From Longimicrobium sp. (GTDB taxonomy: Bacteria; Gemmatimonadota; Gemmatimonadetes; Longimicrobiales; Longimicrobiaceae): a stretch of 64,000 bases of DNA. Under the pieces are notes generated by a model, which searched no databases, had not been told where the DNA came from, and worked only from the letters and a program-made list of their open reading frames with translations. Positions 51,929-59,736 of this stretch are shown here, piece after piece (the stretch's first letter is position 1; each line of letters starts with the position of its first letter). Location: the NCBI GenBank assembly GCA_036389135.1, contig DASVQP010000095.1:1-64000 (forward strand), given 5' to 3'. Both the position numbers and the translations under genes were made by a program.

Positions 51929-52864
51929 TTACGGGGGCGACGCTGCGGCGGAGATCCACAGGCGAGGGAGGAGCGCGGCCCCGCCGGCCGCCAGGGTGCG
52001 GAGCACCAGCTCCTCGCCGTACACGAGCTCCGCCGCGTGCTCGTCCACCGGCGGTTGTCCATCCTCCTGCCATACCAGGGCGGCGCGCTGCTCGTCCAGC
52101 ACGCTCTTGATCGAGGGGCGCTCCGGCCAGGCGGTGTCCACGTCGGTGCGGCCGGCGAACGGATAGCGCAGCGCCCCCGGCTCGTACCACACCTCCACGG
52201 CCACCGGCCAGCGGTTCCCCGCCGGCGCGCCCTGCCCGCTTCCCGGGGGCGAGCCCAGCCGCAGCCGGTCCACCGAGGGAACGGGGAGCACCAGGAGCGC
52301 GCGCCCCTCCTCGTCGGCCACGGCGGTGTGCGTCACGCCCTCCACCGTGGCGCGCAGCACCGCCCACGCGGCGGGGCCGTCGAGGTCGGCGTCCCACAGG
52401 TCGGCGCGGATGGCGGCGGCGCTGGCCGGCACCGGCCGCGCGGGCGACGAGAACAGGTAGGCGCGCCCCGCGGGCCCCGGCACGCTGGCCGCCGATGCCC
52501 CCAGGAACTCGCCGCGGTAGCCCAGCGGCAGCGTCACCGAGAAGGCGGTGGGCAGCCAGCGCCCGGCGGGGTCGTCCACCGCGATGGCGTACTCCTGCGG
52601 CGGCCCGGCCAGCTCCGGGTGCTCCTCGCCCTCCGCCGGAATCTCCTGCTCGCGGCGGCCGGGAAGGGCGGCGAAGGAGTACACGCCCGACGCGCTGCGC
52701 ACCGCGCACACGGGGGGAAACCCGCCCCCGGCCAGCCAGGCGTACACGCGCAGCGAGTCGGTCACGGGAACGTCGAACGCGGCGTCCCAGAAGCGGATGC
52801 CCAGAGGCGAGAACGCGCGCTTCCGCTCCAGCACGCGGATGCGGGGGGCCAGCGCGCCGCTCAC
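51929..52864 (-). CDS. Unknown eCIS-operon protein between Pvc16 and sheath 1 genes
   Basis: 311 residues, GTG start overlapping the Pvc16 gene stop (GTGA). Not recognised. It is beta-rich: IRVLERKRAFSPLGIRFWDAAFDVPVTDSLRVYAW, GVYSFAALPG, then YAIAVDDPAGRWLPTAFSVTLPL, and later RALLVLPVPSVDRLRLGSPP and WPVAVEVWYEP. It resembles stacked carboxypeptidase-regulatory or Ig-like strands, with a PSIKSVLDEQRAALVWQEDG stretch near the C terminus. No signal peptide or membrane helix is seen. Its place between the cap-type gene and the sheath suggests a structural part, possibly a cap adaptor. Confidence 0.78.
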   Translation of the reverse strand: MSGALAPRIRVLERKRAFSPLGIRFWDAAFDVPVTDSLRVYAWLAGGGFPPVCAVRSASGVYSFAALPGRREQEIPAEGEEHPELAGPPQEYAIAVDDPAGRWLPTAFSVTLPLGYRGEFLGASAASVPGPAGRAYLFSSPARPVPASAAAIRADLWDADLDGPAAWAVLRATVEGVTHTAVADEEGRALLVLPVPSVDRLRLGSPPGSGQGAPAGNRWPVAVEVWYEPGALRYPFAGRTDVDTAWPERPSIKSVLDEQRAALVWQEDGQPPVDEHAAELVYGEELVLRTLAAGGAALLPRLWISAAASPP

Positions 52865-53457
52865 GGAAACGCCTCCTCCAGCACGCCCAGGCCGACCTCG
52901 CGCTCCTGCACCGGCCCGAACAGCGCGTCGGAGCGCGTGGACTCCAGGTCCAGGGTGCGCGCCACGTACGGCACGGAGAGCTGGTACGCGTGGTCGATCA
53001 TCACCTCCCAGATGCGAAAGGTGTCCTCCACCGACAGGTCGGTGAGGGAGATCGTGACGGTCTCCTCCGGCTGGAACACGCCCGCGCGGTACGAGTTGAG
53101 CAGCCCCGCCGGGAGCACGGGGTTGTCCTCCAGCACCCGCATCATCCACCCCGCGATCTCGTGCTGCAGCGACGCCTTGCGCGCCCAGGCGGTGGCCATG
53201 AAGTGCAGGTCTACCGGCAGCCGGGTGCGCTGCCGGCGGCCGTCCAGCGTGCGGCCGGCCGGGTTGCGCGCGCCACCGTTGTGGTAGACCCGGTACAGGA
53301 AGAGCGACACGCCCTGCTCCATGGGGTGGGTGAAGTCGTCCGACACGTAGACCTGGAAGTCGAGCACGGCGCCGTTGAACTCGGCGGGGTCGTAGCTCGC
53401 TCTCAGCAGGCGGACCACCGCCTCCATGGCGCTGGCGATCGCCGCGTGCGTGCTCAC
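52861..53457 (-). CDS. Pvc16/Afp16-like tail terminator (DUF4255)
   Basis: 198 residues, GTG start overlapping the preceding stop. AIASAMEAVVRLLRASY is the DUF4255 (Pvc16_N) N-terminal helix. VSLFLYRVYHNGGARNPAGR.LDG.RQRTRLPVDLHFMATAWA then MMRVLEDNPVLPAGLLN are the conserved blocks, and VTISLTDLSVEDTFRIWEVMIDHAYQLSVPYVARTLDLES ends the domain. Afp16 ends tube growth and caps the particle. It is here at the head of the operon rather than at the end as in Afp. Confidence 0.95.
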   Translation of the reverse strand: MSTHAAIASAMEAVVRLLRASYDPAEFNGAVLDFQVYVSDDFTHPMEQGVSLFLYRVYHNGGARNPAGRTLDGRRQRTRLPVDLHFMATAWARKASLQHEIAGWMMRVLEDNPVLPAGLLNSYRAGVFQPEETVTISLTDLSVEDTFRIWEVMIDHAYQLSVPYVARTLDLESTRSDALFGPVQEREVGLGVLEEAFP

Positions 53458-53873
53458 CGCGCCTCCCCCGGCGCCGCGGCGCGCACGGCGGCCAGCAGGC
53501 GCTCCCGCCCCAGCTCGCCCAGCGGCGTGCGGTGCGGGCGAAGCTCGTAGAGAAAGGCGTGGCGGGCGTCGCCGGACAGGGCCAGCACCCGCGCGCGGGG
53601 AAAGCGGTAGAGCATCAGGGCGGGAACCGTTTCGTTGTCTGGGGAGGGGTCGGTGATCACCACCACGTCGGCGTGGGCCGGGATCTCCCGTGTGTCGCCC
53701 ACGGGCGGCGGCGCGCCGTCCAGCAGCACCAGGTCGGGCGCCTGGGCCAGGATCTCGCGGAGCACGTCCCGCAGCACCGGCGGCTCTACCGCGAGGGCGA
53801 CACGGATCAGGGGGAGGCTCCTGGAGAGGCGTGGCCTGGGGCGGCATCCCGGCCGCCCATACAGGATGCGCAT
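53454..53873 (-). CDS. Degenerate receiver-like protein at the head of the eCIS operon
   Basis: 140 codons from ATG 53873; an ATG at 53990 would add 39 low-complexity residues. The folded part reads IRVALAVEPPVLRDVLREILAQAPDLVLLDG, ADVVVITDPSPD, ARVLALSGDARHAFLYELRP and GRERLLAAVRAA. That is the beta-alpha spacing of a response-regulator receiver, but without the acidic pair after strand 1 and without a clear phospho-Asp site. No DNA-binding domain follows. It may be a pseudo-receiver that works with the LuxR-type regulator 392 bases upstream. Its TGA overlaps the Pvc16 GTG, so it is part of the operon. Confidence 0.65.
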   Translation of the reverse strand: MRILYGRPGCRPRPRLSRSLPLIRVALAVEPPVLRDVLREILAQAPDLVLLDGAPPPVGDTREIPAHADVVVITDPSPDNETVPALMLYRFPRARVLALSGDARHAFLYELRPHRTPLGELGRERLLAAVRAAAPGEAR

Positions 53874-54083
53874 GGCGCCTCTGCCGCGAATGGGCCGATG
53901 GGTGGGGGTGAGGGTGCACGCCGCGGCCCGCACCCCCGGCACGCTTGCGCCCCGCCCCTCCGCCGCAGGTGAGGCACGCGTGGTACGCATTCGATGTGGC
54001 CGGACGCGCTGCCCTGAATCCCGATCGACGAAGTGAACGAAGTGCCTGAACCGTTGGATCTAGATCACGGTACAACTGCATGG

Positions 54084-54176
54084 CTCACACAGAGACACAG
54101 AGCCACAGAGAGAACCGCAAAGGGGTTTTCTCTGCGGCTTGTAGTTCCCTCTGTGCTCTCTGTGTGAGGCTTTTTT
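54084..54176 (+). repeat. Nested inverted-repeat element with terminal T-run
   Basis: The outer arms CTCACACAGAG (54084-54094) and CTCTGTGTGAG (54158-54168) are perfect inverted copies. Inside, CAGAGAGAACC (54106-54116) pairs with GGTTTTCTCTG (54124-54134) with one G-T pair. A run of six T follows at 54171-54176. The CACAGAGACACAGAG-type sequence looks like a dispersed repeat. It may act as a terminator on the plus strand. It lies in the 390-base stretch between the luxR-type gene and the operon head, which otherwise shows only the hairpin at 54197-54229. Confidence 0.7.
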
Positions 54177-54196
54177 CTGTTGTTCTCTCCACGACA

Positions 54197-54229
54197 TCGG
54201 GCCGCCCCCGAATGTGGAGGGCGGCCCGA
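54197..54229 (-). terminator. Hairpin after the LuxR-type regulator gene
   Basis: A perfect 11-bp stem TCGGGCCGCCC / GGGCGGCCCGA (54197-54207 with 54219-54229) with an 11-base loop lies 36 bases after the regulator's stop. It lacks an immediate T-run. It probably terminates or attenuates the regulator transcript before the eCIS operon. Confidence 0.6.
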
Positions 54230-54265
54230 AGGGGATCGCGTGAACCGGTGATCGTGGATCGTGAA

Positions 54266-54976
54266 TCAGTAGCGCGAGCCGGAACCGGACAGTTGCAGGG
54301 TGCGCAGCAGGGCGCCGGCCTCGCCACGCGTGGGCACGTCCAGCTTCTCCAGGATGTGGTGCACGTGGTTCTTCACCGTGGCGGGCTGCAGGGCGAGGGT
54401 GCGAGCGATGTGCTTGTTGGTGTGCCCGCGGCTGATCAGCTCCGCCACCTCGCACTCGCGAGGGGTGAGCTGCACGCCCGGCGGCGCGGCGCGTCCCGTT
54501 CGGGCCAGCGCGGCAACGCGGTTGGAGAGCATCGCCGCCACCCGCGCCGAGCACTCCAGCTCGCCGCGCGCGGCGCTCAGCACCGCCCGGGCCAGGTGGT
54601 CCAGCGAGCCGTCGCGCCCCACCCACCCGGCCACGCCCGCCTCCACGCACGCCATCACCGTGTCCTCGAGGTCCTCGTCCACCGCGAACACCACCGCCTT
54701 CACCGCGGCCCCCGCCTGGCGGACGTCGTGCACCAGCTGCAGCGCGCCCGGCATGGACACGTCCAGCAGAACCACGTCGGGCGCGCTCTGCTCCACGGCG
54801 GCCAGCACCGCTCGCGCGTCGCCCGCCGTCCCCACCACGCGCACCCCGGGGCTGCGCTGCAGGCCGAGACTGATGCCGTCGCGGTACAGGCGCACGCTGG
54901 CGGCGACCAGCGTCCGCACCTCGTCCTCTCCGGTGGAGGGGAAGCGTGGATCAGTCTCGGCAGAGGGTGGGCACAT
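54266..54976 (-). CDS. NarL/LuxR-family response regulator upstream of the eCIS operon
   Basis: 236 residues. The receiver starts at VRTLVAASVRLYRDGISLGLQ; VVLLDVSMPG carries the phospho-acceptor Asp, and the VFAVDEDLED and AGVAGWVGRDGS blocks follow. The first acidic pair expected after strand 1 is replaced by AASV, so metal binding may be weak. The C terminus is a GerE/LuxR helix-turn-helix: LTPRECEVAELISRGHTNKHIARTLALQPATVKNHVHHILEKL. No histidine kinase is adjacent. It is co-directional with the eCIS genes and divergent from the AraC-type gene, so it is the likely local regulator of the system. Confidence 0.9.
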   Translation of the reverse strand: MCPPSAETDPRFPSTGEDEVRTLVAASVRLYRDGISLGLQRSPGVRVVGTAGDARAVLAAVEQSAPDVVLLDVSMPGALQLVHDVRQAGAAVKAVVFAVDEDLEDTVMACVEAGVAGWVGRDGSLDHLARAVLSAARGELECSARVAAMLSNRVAALARTGRAAPPGVQLTPRECEVAELISRGHTNKHIARTLALQPATVKNHVHHILEKLDVPTRGEAGALLRTLQLSGSGSRY

Positions 54977-55208
54977 TGGGATCGGTCATGATGAGTCGCC
55001 CGAGCACCCATGATTCCGGCGGCTGGGGACGGCGAGCTCCGCGTCCCGCGCCCCGGGGATGCATGGGCGCTGGACGGGAGTGCGGGGGATGATCATCGGC
55101 CGGACGGTGGCGGCATCGGACCGGACGGAATCCTTTGCGCGACCGATCGCTCGTAGTACGTTGCACTCGTCGGACGTAACACAGCGGTGTGTCCGCCGTC
55201 CTGTGTTC
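54977..55208. promoter_or_regulatory. Divergent intergenic region between LuxR-type and AraC-type regulator genes
   Basis: A 232-base stretch without a gene must hold the promoters of both regulators. No convincing -35/-10 pair could be assigned by eye. The CCAGTTTTCTGG palindrome at about 55251-55262 falls inside the presumed 5' end of the AraC-type gene. That gene's N-terminal 90 residues are poorly conserved-looking, so the regulatory region may extend further right. Confidence 0.4.
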
Positions 55209-55733
55209 ATGGATGCGCCAAGCGCCCGGATGCGACAAGTGACATTTTGTGACCAGTTTTCTGGCCCATCCGCATCGGCCGTGAGCGATGGGGGCGTCTG
55301 CGCCCCGCCGCCCGTTGCACCGCTGCCCCGTCACGGATCGGCGGTAAACAGCGCGTTCCCATCCTCCACGCTTCCCGCGGGCGGCGCGGAGAGGCGGAGC
55401 GTCGTGGAGTGGGACGCGCTGACGAGGGAGTTCATGGAGCACTGCCTACGCGCCGGGCGCGCCCCGCGCGTGGCCGCGATGGCGCGGATGCTGGAGGTCT
55501 CGCGCGAGCGGCTCACCCGGGAGTTCGGCGCCGCCACCGGCCGCTCCCCCGCGGACGCCTTCCGCCAGCTCCAGGTGCGCCGCGCGCAGGAGCTCCTGGC
55601 GACCACCTCCCTGTCGACCGGCGAGATCGCGCGCCTGGCGGGGTTCGGAAGCCCCCGCGCCTTCTACCGCACCTTTCTGCACTGCGCCGGCGCCACCCCC
55701 ACCGAGTTTCGCCGCCTCGCGCGCGAAGGATAG
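55209..55733 (+). CDS. AraC-family transcriptional regulator
   Basis: 174 residues from ATG 55209; earlier starts add a non-conserved stretch, and later starts (for example Met8, at 55230) are possible. The C-terminal 100 residues are an AraC DNA-binding domain. FMEHCLRAGRAPRVAAMARMLEVSRERLTREFGAATGRSPADAFRQLQVRRAQELLATTS is the first helix-turn-helix and STGEIARLAGFGSPRAFYRTFLHCAGATPTEFRRLA the second. The short N terminus has no recognisable sensor fold. It points away from the eCIS operon and may co-regulate it through the shared intergenic region. Confidence 0.85.
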   Translation: MDAPSARMRQVTFCDQFSGPSASAVSDGGVCAPPPVAPLPRHGSAVNSAFPSSTLPAGGAERRSVVEWDALTREFMEHCLRAGRAPRVAAMARMLEVSRERLTREFGAATGRSPADAFRQLQVRRAQELLATTSLSTGEIARLAGFGSPRAFYRTFLHCAGATPTEFRRLAREG

Positions 55734-56092
55734 AGGCGCGCGCGGAGCTTCCGAGCTCGGCGCCCCCCTGAACCCTATTCCGGGGGAGCTGGATCTGAGG
55801 TGCGACAGGCCATTGTATTTACGCGGTGTAGCGGGCATCGCTGTCGCATCCGGTGCGTTCCCCTGTTGCGGAGTGGTGAATCACTCACAACACAACTCAC
55901 AGCAGCAGCGCGGCGAATGGAACAAGGAGACGGTGCTGTCGGGTCACACCCGCTATGGGAGGTAGGGCGCTCTGGTCCCCGCAAAAAGCTAGTTGGGCTG
56001 TTGATACTATCCCGCGGGGGGCGTAGGATACCATTGTCGCCAGATCGTGCCTCCCTAGTCTTCGGAAACAACTTCCATCCAACAGGAAGCGG
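55734..56092. other. Gene-free transition into a lower-GC island
   Basis: 359 bases without a supportable gene. Base composition shifts from about 70% GC to clearly lower GC near 55790. AACTCACAGCAGC at 55894-55906 recurs at 59640-59652, the far side of the lower-GC island. The promoter of the restriction-modification gene should lie at the right end, which is AT-richer (55980-56090). Confidence 0.5.
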
Positions 56093-58870
56093 ATGCCTGC
56101 ACCGGACATCGTCGTACAGTTAGTAGAACGATTCGATCGGCAACTCTCAGCTTATCGATCTGGGGAATACAACGAGACGCAGCTGCGTAGGGAATTCCTC
56201 GATCCGTTTCTCGAGGCCCTTGGATGGGATGTGGGTAACAGCTCTGGCACGCTAGAGCCTTTCAAGGACGTAATTCACGAGGACAGAATTCGTGTCGAAG
56301 AAACCGCGAAGGCTCCAGATTACGGCATCTGTGTTGGTGGTGTCCGGAAGTTCTTCGTTGAGGCAAAAAAACCGTCAGTCAACATCGAGCGGGAAATCGG
56401 GCCAGCCTACCAGCTAAGGCGGTATGCGTGGTCGGCCAAGCTGCCACTGTCTGTCCTCACCGATTTTGAGGAATTGGCGGTCTATGACTGCCGTAGCCAA
56501 CCGAAGGCGGATGACAAAGCGTCCGTTGCCCGAGTTATGTTCTTCCGGTATACAGAGTACATCGCCCGGTGGGATGAGCTAACCGCGTTGTTCTCCAAAG
56601 ACGCCGTCCGAGCCGGATCACTCGATAAGTACGCGGAAGAAACGAGAACGCGTCGGGGCACCGTCGAGGTAGACGAGGCGTTCCTCGAAGAAATCGAATC
56701 TTGGCGAGCGGCATTCGCTCACGATATCGCTTGTAACAACCCAGCACTGACGCAGCGGGAACTCAACTGGGCAGTCCAGAGGACGATCGACCGGATCGTG
56801 TTCCTTCGCATCTGCGAAGCACGAGGAATCGAGGACTTTGGGCAGCTCCAGAATCTCGCTGTGGGCGACGGTATCTACTCGCGGCTTGTGGTTCTCTTCG
56901 GGCGTGCTGACGAAAAATACAACTCGGGATTGTTTCACTTCCGTTCGGAGAGGGGCCGTCAGGAGGCACCAGACAAGCTCACCCCGGGTTTGGCGGTGAG
57001 TGATCACACCCTTCGGCAAGTCATAGCGCGGCTCTACTTCCCAGTAAGTTCATACGAGTTTTCGGTCCTGCCCGCGGATATACTTGGGCAGGTATATGAA
57101 CGGTTCCTCGGCAAGGTTATTCGCCTGACCGACACTCACGATGCCGTCGTGGAAGTAAAGCCGGAGGTCCGTAAGGCGGGCGGTGTATACTACACTCCAT
57201 CCCACATTGTTGACTACATAGTCCGACAAACCGTTGGACAACTCGTCAGCGGGTATCGACCTGGGCCGCGTGGTGGGGCCTCCCGCCTAAGGATCCTAGA
57301 TCCTGCCTGCGGGAGCGGCTCGTTTCTATTGGGAGCCTATCAGTATCTGCTTGACTGGCATTTAGAGCAATATCTTCTCGATGGGCCAGAGAGCCATCGG
57401 GATGTGCTTGTTACCGGCCCCGGCGGCGAGTGGCGTCTAAGCACACCCGAGCGGAAGCGTATCTTGCTCAACAACATTTTCGGCGTAGACATCGACGCGC
57501 AAGCGGTGGAAACGACAAAGCTTTCCTTGCTCCTCAAGGTACTAGAGGGTGAAACTGACCTGACGGTGACGCGGCAACTCGCGTTGTTCCACGAGCGAGC
57601 ACTGCCCGATCTGGAGAACAACATCAAGAGTGGCAATTCGCTAGTAGGAACCGATTTCTACACTGCTGTTCAGCTATCCGTGTTGACGGAGGAAGTTCGG
57701 CACAGGGTCAATCCCTTTGATTGGCGTGCCGAATTCTCGGATGCGGTGACGGCGGGCGGGTTTGATGCTGTAATAGGTAACCCACCTTACATTTTTGGCG
57801 AGTACCACGACGAGCACGTAAAGGAGTATCTTACCGCACGATATAGAGTTGCGCAGGGTCAGTATGATACATATTCCATCTTTGTGGAAAAGAGCATAGA
57901 ACTACTCTCGCCCAAGGGTCGTCTCGGAATGATCATCCCTGACGCCCTGCTCGCCCGCGACGAAGTCGCGGTTGTAAGGGATGTTCTACTCAGCAATGGG
58001 CTTGAGCGAGTCTATCACTGTGGGTTGGTGTTTAACGCGGGTGTTTCTGCTGTGGTTGTCACCCTCGAGAAGGGGCGTGCTGCGAGAAAGATCGTAAGCG
58101 AGGTTAGAAAGGGTACCGGGACACAGGTACAGCATGCCTGCTCCCGAAACCGGTTTGAGGATGATCCCCGAAAGCGCCTGTTGATCCACGCCAGTGATGA
58201 AGAAGCATCGATCATTGAGAAGATCAGCGCTTATGGCAAAACCCTCGAACCCGAGTACATGAACATCTCGCGAGGCGAGGAGATCGGCAAGAAGTTTGTG
58301 CTTGACGCGGGTCCTGTGCCTATTCTGGTCGGCGAAGACATCCGGCCGTACTATGTGGCGAATCCCACCCGATTCGTCCGAGGGATCACCAAAAGACCCG
58401 AGCTATACGCTGGGCCGAAGCTCGTGATCGTGAAAACTGGCGCGCGGTGCGTCGCAGGGTATGACCCGAGCGGCGTTGTTACGATGCAATCGGTCTACAA
58501 CGTGCACACCAGCGACCAGGTCAGTGACTTGGTGCTTCTCGCAATACTCAACAGTAAGTTGATTAGCTTTCTCGTTGCAAAGACATTTACAGCTTACAAA
58601 CTGCTGTTTCCGCAGTTGAACCAGACCACGTTGGGGGAATTGCCTGCACCACGTGACATCCGTAAGAGCGAGACGGCGATCGAGCGAGCTGTCGAGCAGA
58701 TGATCGCACTCCAACGTGAGTTAGTGAAAGCGGGCACAGCTCATGAGAAAACGGCGATCAAGCGTCAGTTGGAGGCCGTTGGACGCCAGATCGACCGACT
58801 CGTCTACGAGTTGTATGAGTTAGAGGATCGTGAAGTCCGGTTGGTCGAGGCTGCGATGGCCGAGCCTTAG
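56093..58870 (+). CDS. Type IIG restriction-modification enzyme (Eco57I-like, fused nuclease-methyltransferase)
   Basis: 925 residues. The N-terminal nuclease of PD-(D/E)XK type has PD at 75-76 and EAK at 90-92 in VRKFFVEAKKPS. A helical connector follows (WAVQRTIDRIVFLRICEARGIEDF). The gamma-class N6-adenine methyltransferase has GVYYTPSHIVDYIVRQT, motif I DPACGSGSF at 403-411, GVDIDAQAVETTKLSL and motif IV NPPY at 563-566. A C-terminal target-recognition region (VTMQSVYNVHTSD...LLAILNSKLISFLVAKTF, LFPQLNQTTLGELPAP) and coiled coil follow. One polypeptide would cleave foreign DNA and methylate host DNA. It is complete and low in GC relative to the window, so probably horizontally acquired. 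The convergent gene overlaps its stop. Confidence 0.93.
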   Translation: MPAPDIVVQLVERFDRQLSAYRSGEYNETQLRREFLDPFLEALGWDVGNSSGTLEPFKDVIHEDRIRVEETAKAPDYGICVGGVRKFFVEAKKPSVNIEREIGPAYQLRRYAWSAKLPLSVLTDFEELAVYDCRSQPKADDKASVARVMFFRYTEYIARWDELTALFSKDAVRAGSLDKYAEETRTRRGTVEVDEAFLEEIESWRAAFAHDIACNNPALTQRELNWAVQRTIDRIVFLRICEARGIEDFGQLQNLAVGDGIYSRLVVLFGRADEKYNSGLFHFRSERGRQEAPDKLTPGLAVSDHTLRQVIARLYFPVSSYEFSVLPADILGQVYERFLGKVIRLTDTHDAVVEVKPEVRKAGGVYYTPSHIVDYIVRQTVGQLVSGYRPGPRGGASRLRILDPACGSGSFLLGAYQYLLDWHLEQYLLDGPESHRDVLVTGPGGEWRLSTPERKRILLNNIFGVDIDAQAVETTKLSLLLKVLEGETDLTVTRQLALFHERALPDLENNIKSGNSLVGTDFYTAVQLSVLTEEVRHRVNPFDWRAEFSDAVTAGGFDAVIGNPPYIFGEYHDEHVKEYLTARYRVAQGQYDTYSIFVEKSIELLSPKGRLGMIIPDALLARDEVAVVRDVLLSNGLERVYHCGLVFNAGVSAVVVTLEKGRAARKIVSEVRKGTGTQVQHACSRNRFEDDPRKRLLIHASDEEASIIEKISAYGKTLEPEYMNISRGEEIGKKFVLDAGPVPILVGEDIRPYYVANPTRFVRGITKRPELYAGPKLVIVKTGARCVAGYDPSGVVTMQSVYNVHTSDQVSDLVLLAILNSKLISFLVAKTFTAYKLLFPQLNQTTLGELPAPRDIRKSETAIERAVEQMIALQRELVKAGTAHEKTAIKRQLEAVGRQIDRLVYELYELEDREVRLVEAAMAEP

Positions 58871-59463
58871 GAAACGATTCTGGCCAGGAAGTCCGCTGGG
58901 TCAGTGTACTTACTGGCGATCGGACCGATCTTGTGGTTGGGGATCTTGTACTGCTCGCCGGGGCCGGGTACCGCCACGTCGCGTTGAGGGCACTTGGCCG
59001 CCTCAGATCCGGGTATGAACCCTACGATGTAAGCTTCTTTGCGGCTCCGAAACACGTATACGAGCGCGATCCAATCCTTCCCGGCGGGTTTGGATGTAAC
59101 AGGATAGTAGTACGACCAACGCTGCTGGATGTTTTCCCAACAGCTCTCGGGAGCATGGCGGTCAGGCTTCGCTGTTTTAACATCTAGCGTCTTGACTCCA
59201 CTTGGGAAGTGGAGTACGAAGTCGTGACCCGAGAACTGTTCCTCATCTGCATTCAGCCATTCGTGACCGATACCAGATGAGTCGAGGAATGCTTTCATCG
59301 CCCGCTCGCCAAGCCAACCAATTTCAGCATCCGTCGTAGCGTCAAATCTTTGCGTCTGGAGTCCCTGGGCCTTCTTGACGGTATCGGTCGCACGCTTGAA
59401 TGCGTTGGCTTGATCGATCCACTCGTTCGACAGTTTGACCCGATGGGGGGTTCTTACAGGCAC
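58867..59463 (-). CDS. PD-(D/E)XK nuclease-like protein convergent with the type IIG gene
   Basis: 198 residues, ATG 59463. The N-terminal helical part (WIDQANAFKRATDTVKKAQ) is followed by EIGWLGERAMKAFLDSSGIGHEW, then GHDFVLHFPSGVKTLDVKTAKPD. The E...GHD...DVK spacing fits a PD-(D/E)XK nuclease core. Later strands (WIALVYVFRSRKEAYIVGFIPG) complete an alpha/beta fold. The last four bases overlap the stop of the type IIG gene on the other strand (58867-58870). Its low GC matches that gene. It could be a restriction-associated nuclease or a Holliday-junction-resolvase-like accessory; the exact family is not recognised. Confidence 0.75.
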   Translation of the reverse strand: MPVRTPHRVKLSNEWIDQANAFKRATDTVKKAQGLQTQRFDATTDAEIGWLGERAMKAFLDSSGIGHEWLNADEEQFSGHDFVLHFPSGVKTLDVKTAKPDRHAPESCWENIQQRWSYYYPVTSKPAGKDWIALVYVFRSRKEAYIVGFIPGSEAAKCPQRDVAVPGPGEQYKIPNHKIGPIASKYTDPADFLARIVS

Positions 59464-59680
59464 AGGCGGCTCAAGTTAGGAGGGATGACGTGGGATCAAC
59501 AAACTCCTCGTGAGGCAAAATATCATGGCAGAGGATCGAGAAAAGGTCCGGAACCAGCCCCCAGAACACCTCTGTCAGCGTTTCGGTCAGCTAGGTAGAA
59601 GAGCCCGTTTCCACGCACTTCAACCGCAACTTGCAACGTAACTCACAGCAGCGGAAGGGGCAAGCGAAAGGCCCCACAAC

Positions 59681-59736
59681 GTAAGCCGTTGCAGGGCATT
59701 CGCTTACAAAGTCTGGACGGCCGGATCTTAACCGGC
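59681..59736 (-). other. Candidate attachment site: inverted repeat next to tRNA T-arm-like hairpin
   Basis: On the minus strand, GCCGG-TTAAGAT-CCGGC (59736 down to 59720) has the 5-bp stem and 7-base loop of a tRNA T arm. It is followed by CGTCCAG as a possible acceptor strand and then GTAAGC-(15 bases)-GCTTAC (59707 down to 59681). This order, tRNA 3' end then a short inverted repeat, is common at tyrosine-recombinase attachment sites. The loop departs from the TTC consensus and no full tRNA is present, so it would be a remnant. No integrase gene is in the window. Confidence 0.25.

Noticed and set aside
7447-54976. Prophage or R-type tailocin within a phage genome
   Set aside because: No capsid, portal, terminase, lysis or integrase genes. 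The AAA+ ATPase, LysM/tube initiator, Pvc16 and DUF4157 cargo point to an eCIS.
7447-54976. Type VI secretion system
   Set aside because: No TssJLM membrane complex, ClpV or TssB/TssC pair is seen. The sheath is a single long polypeptide type, and the ATPase is Afp15-like.
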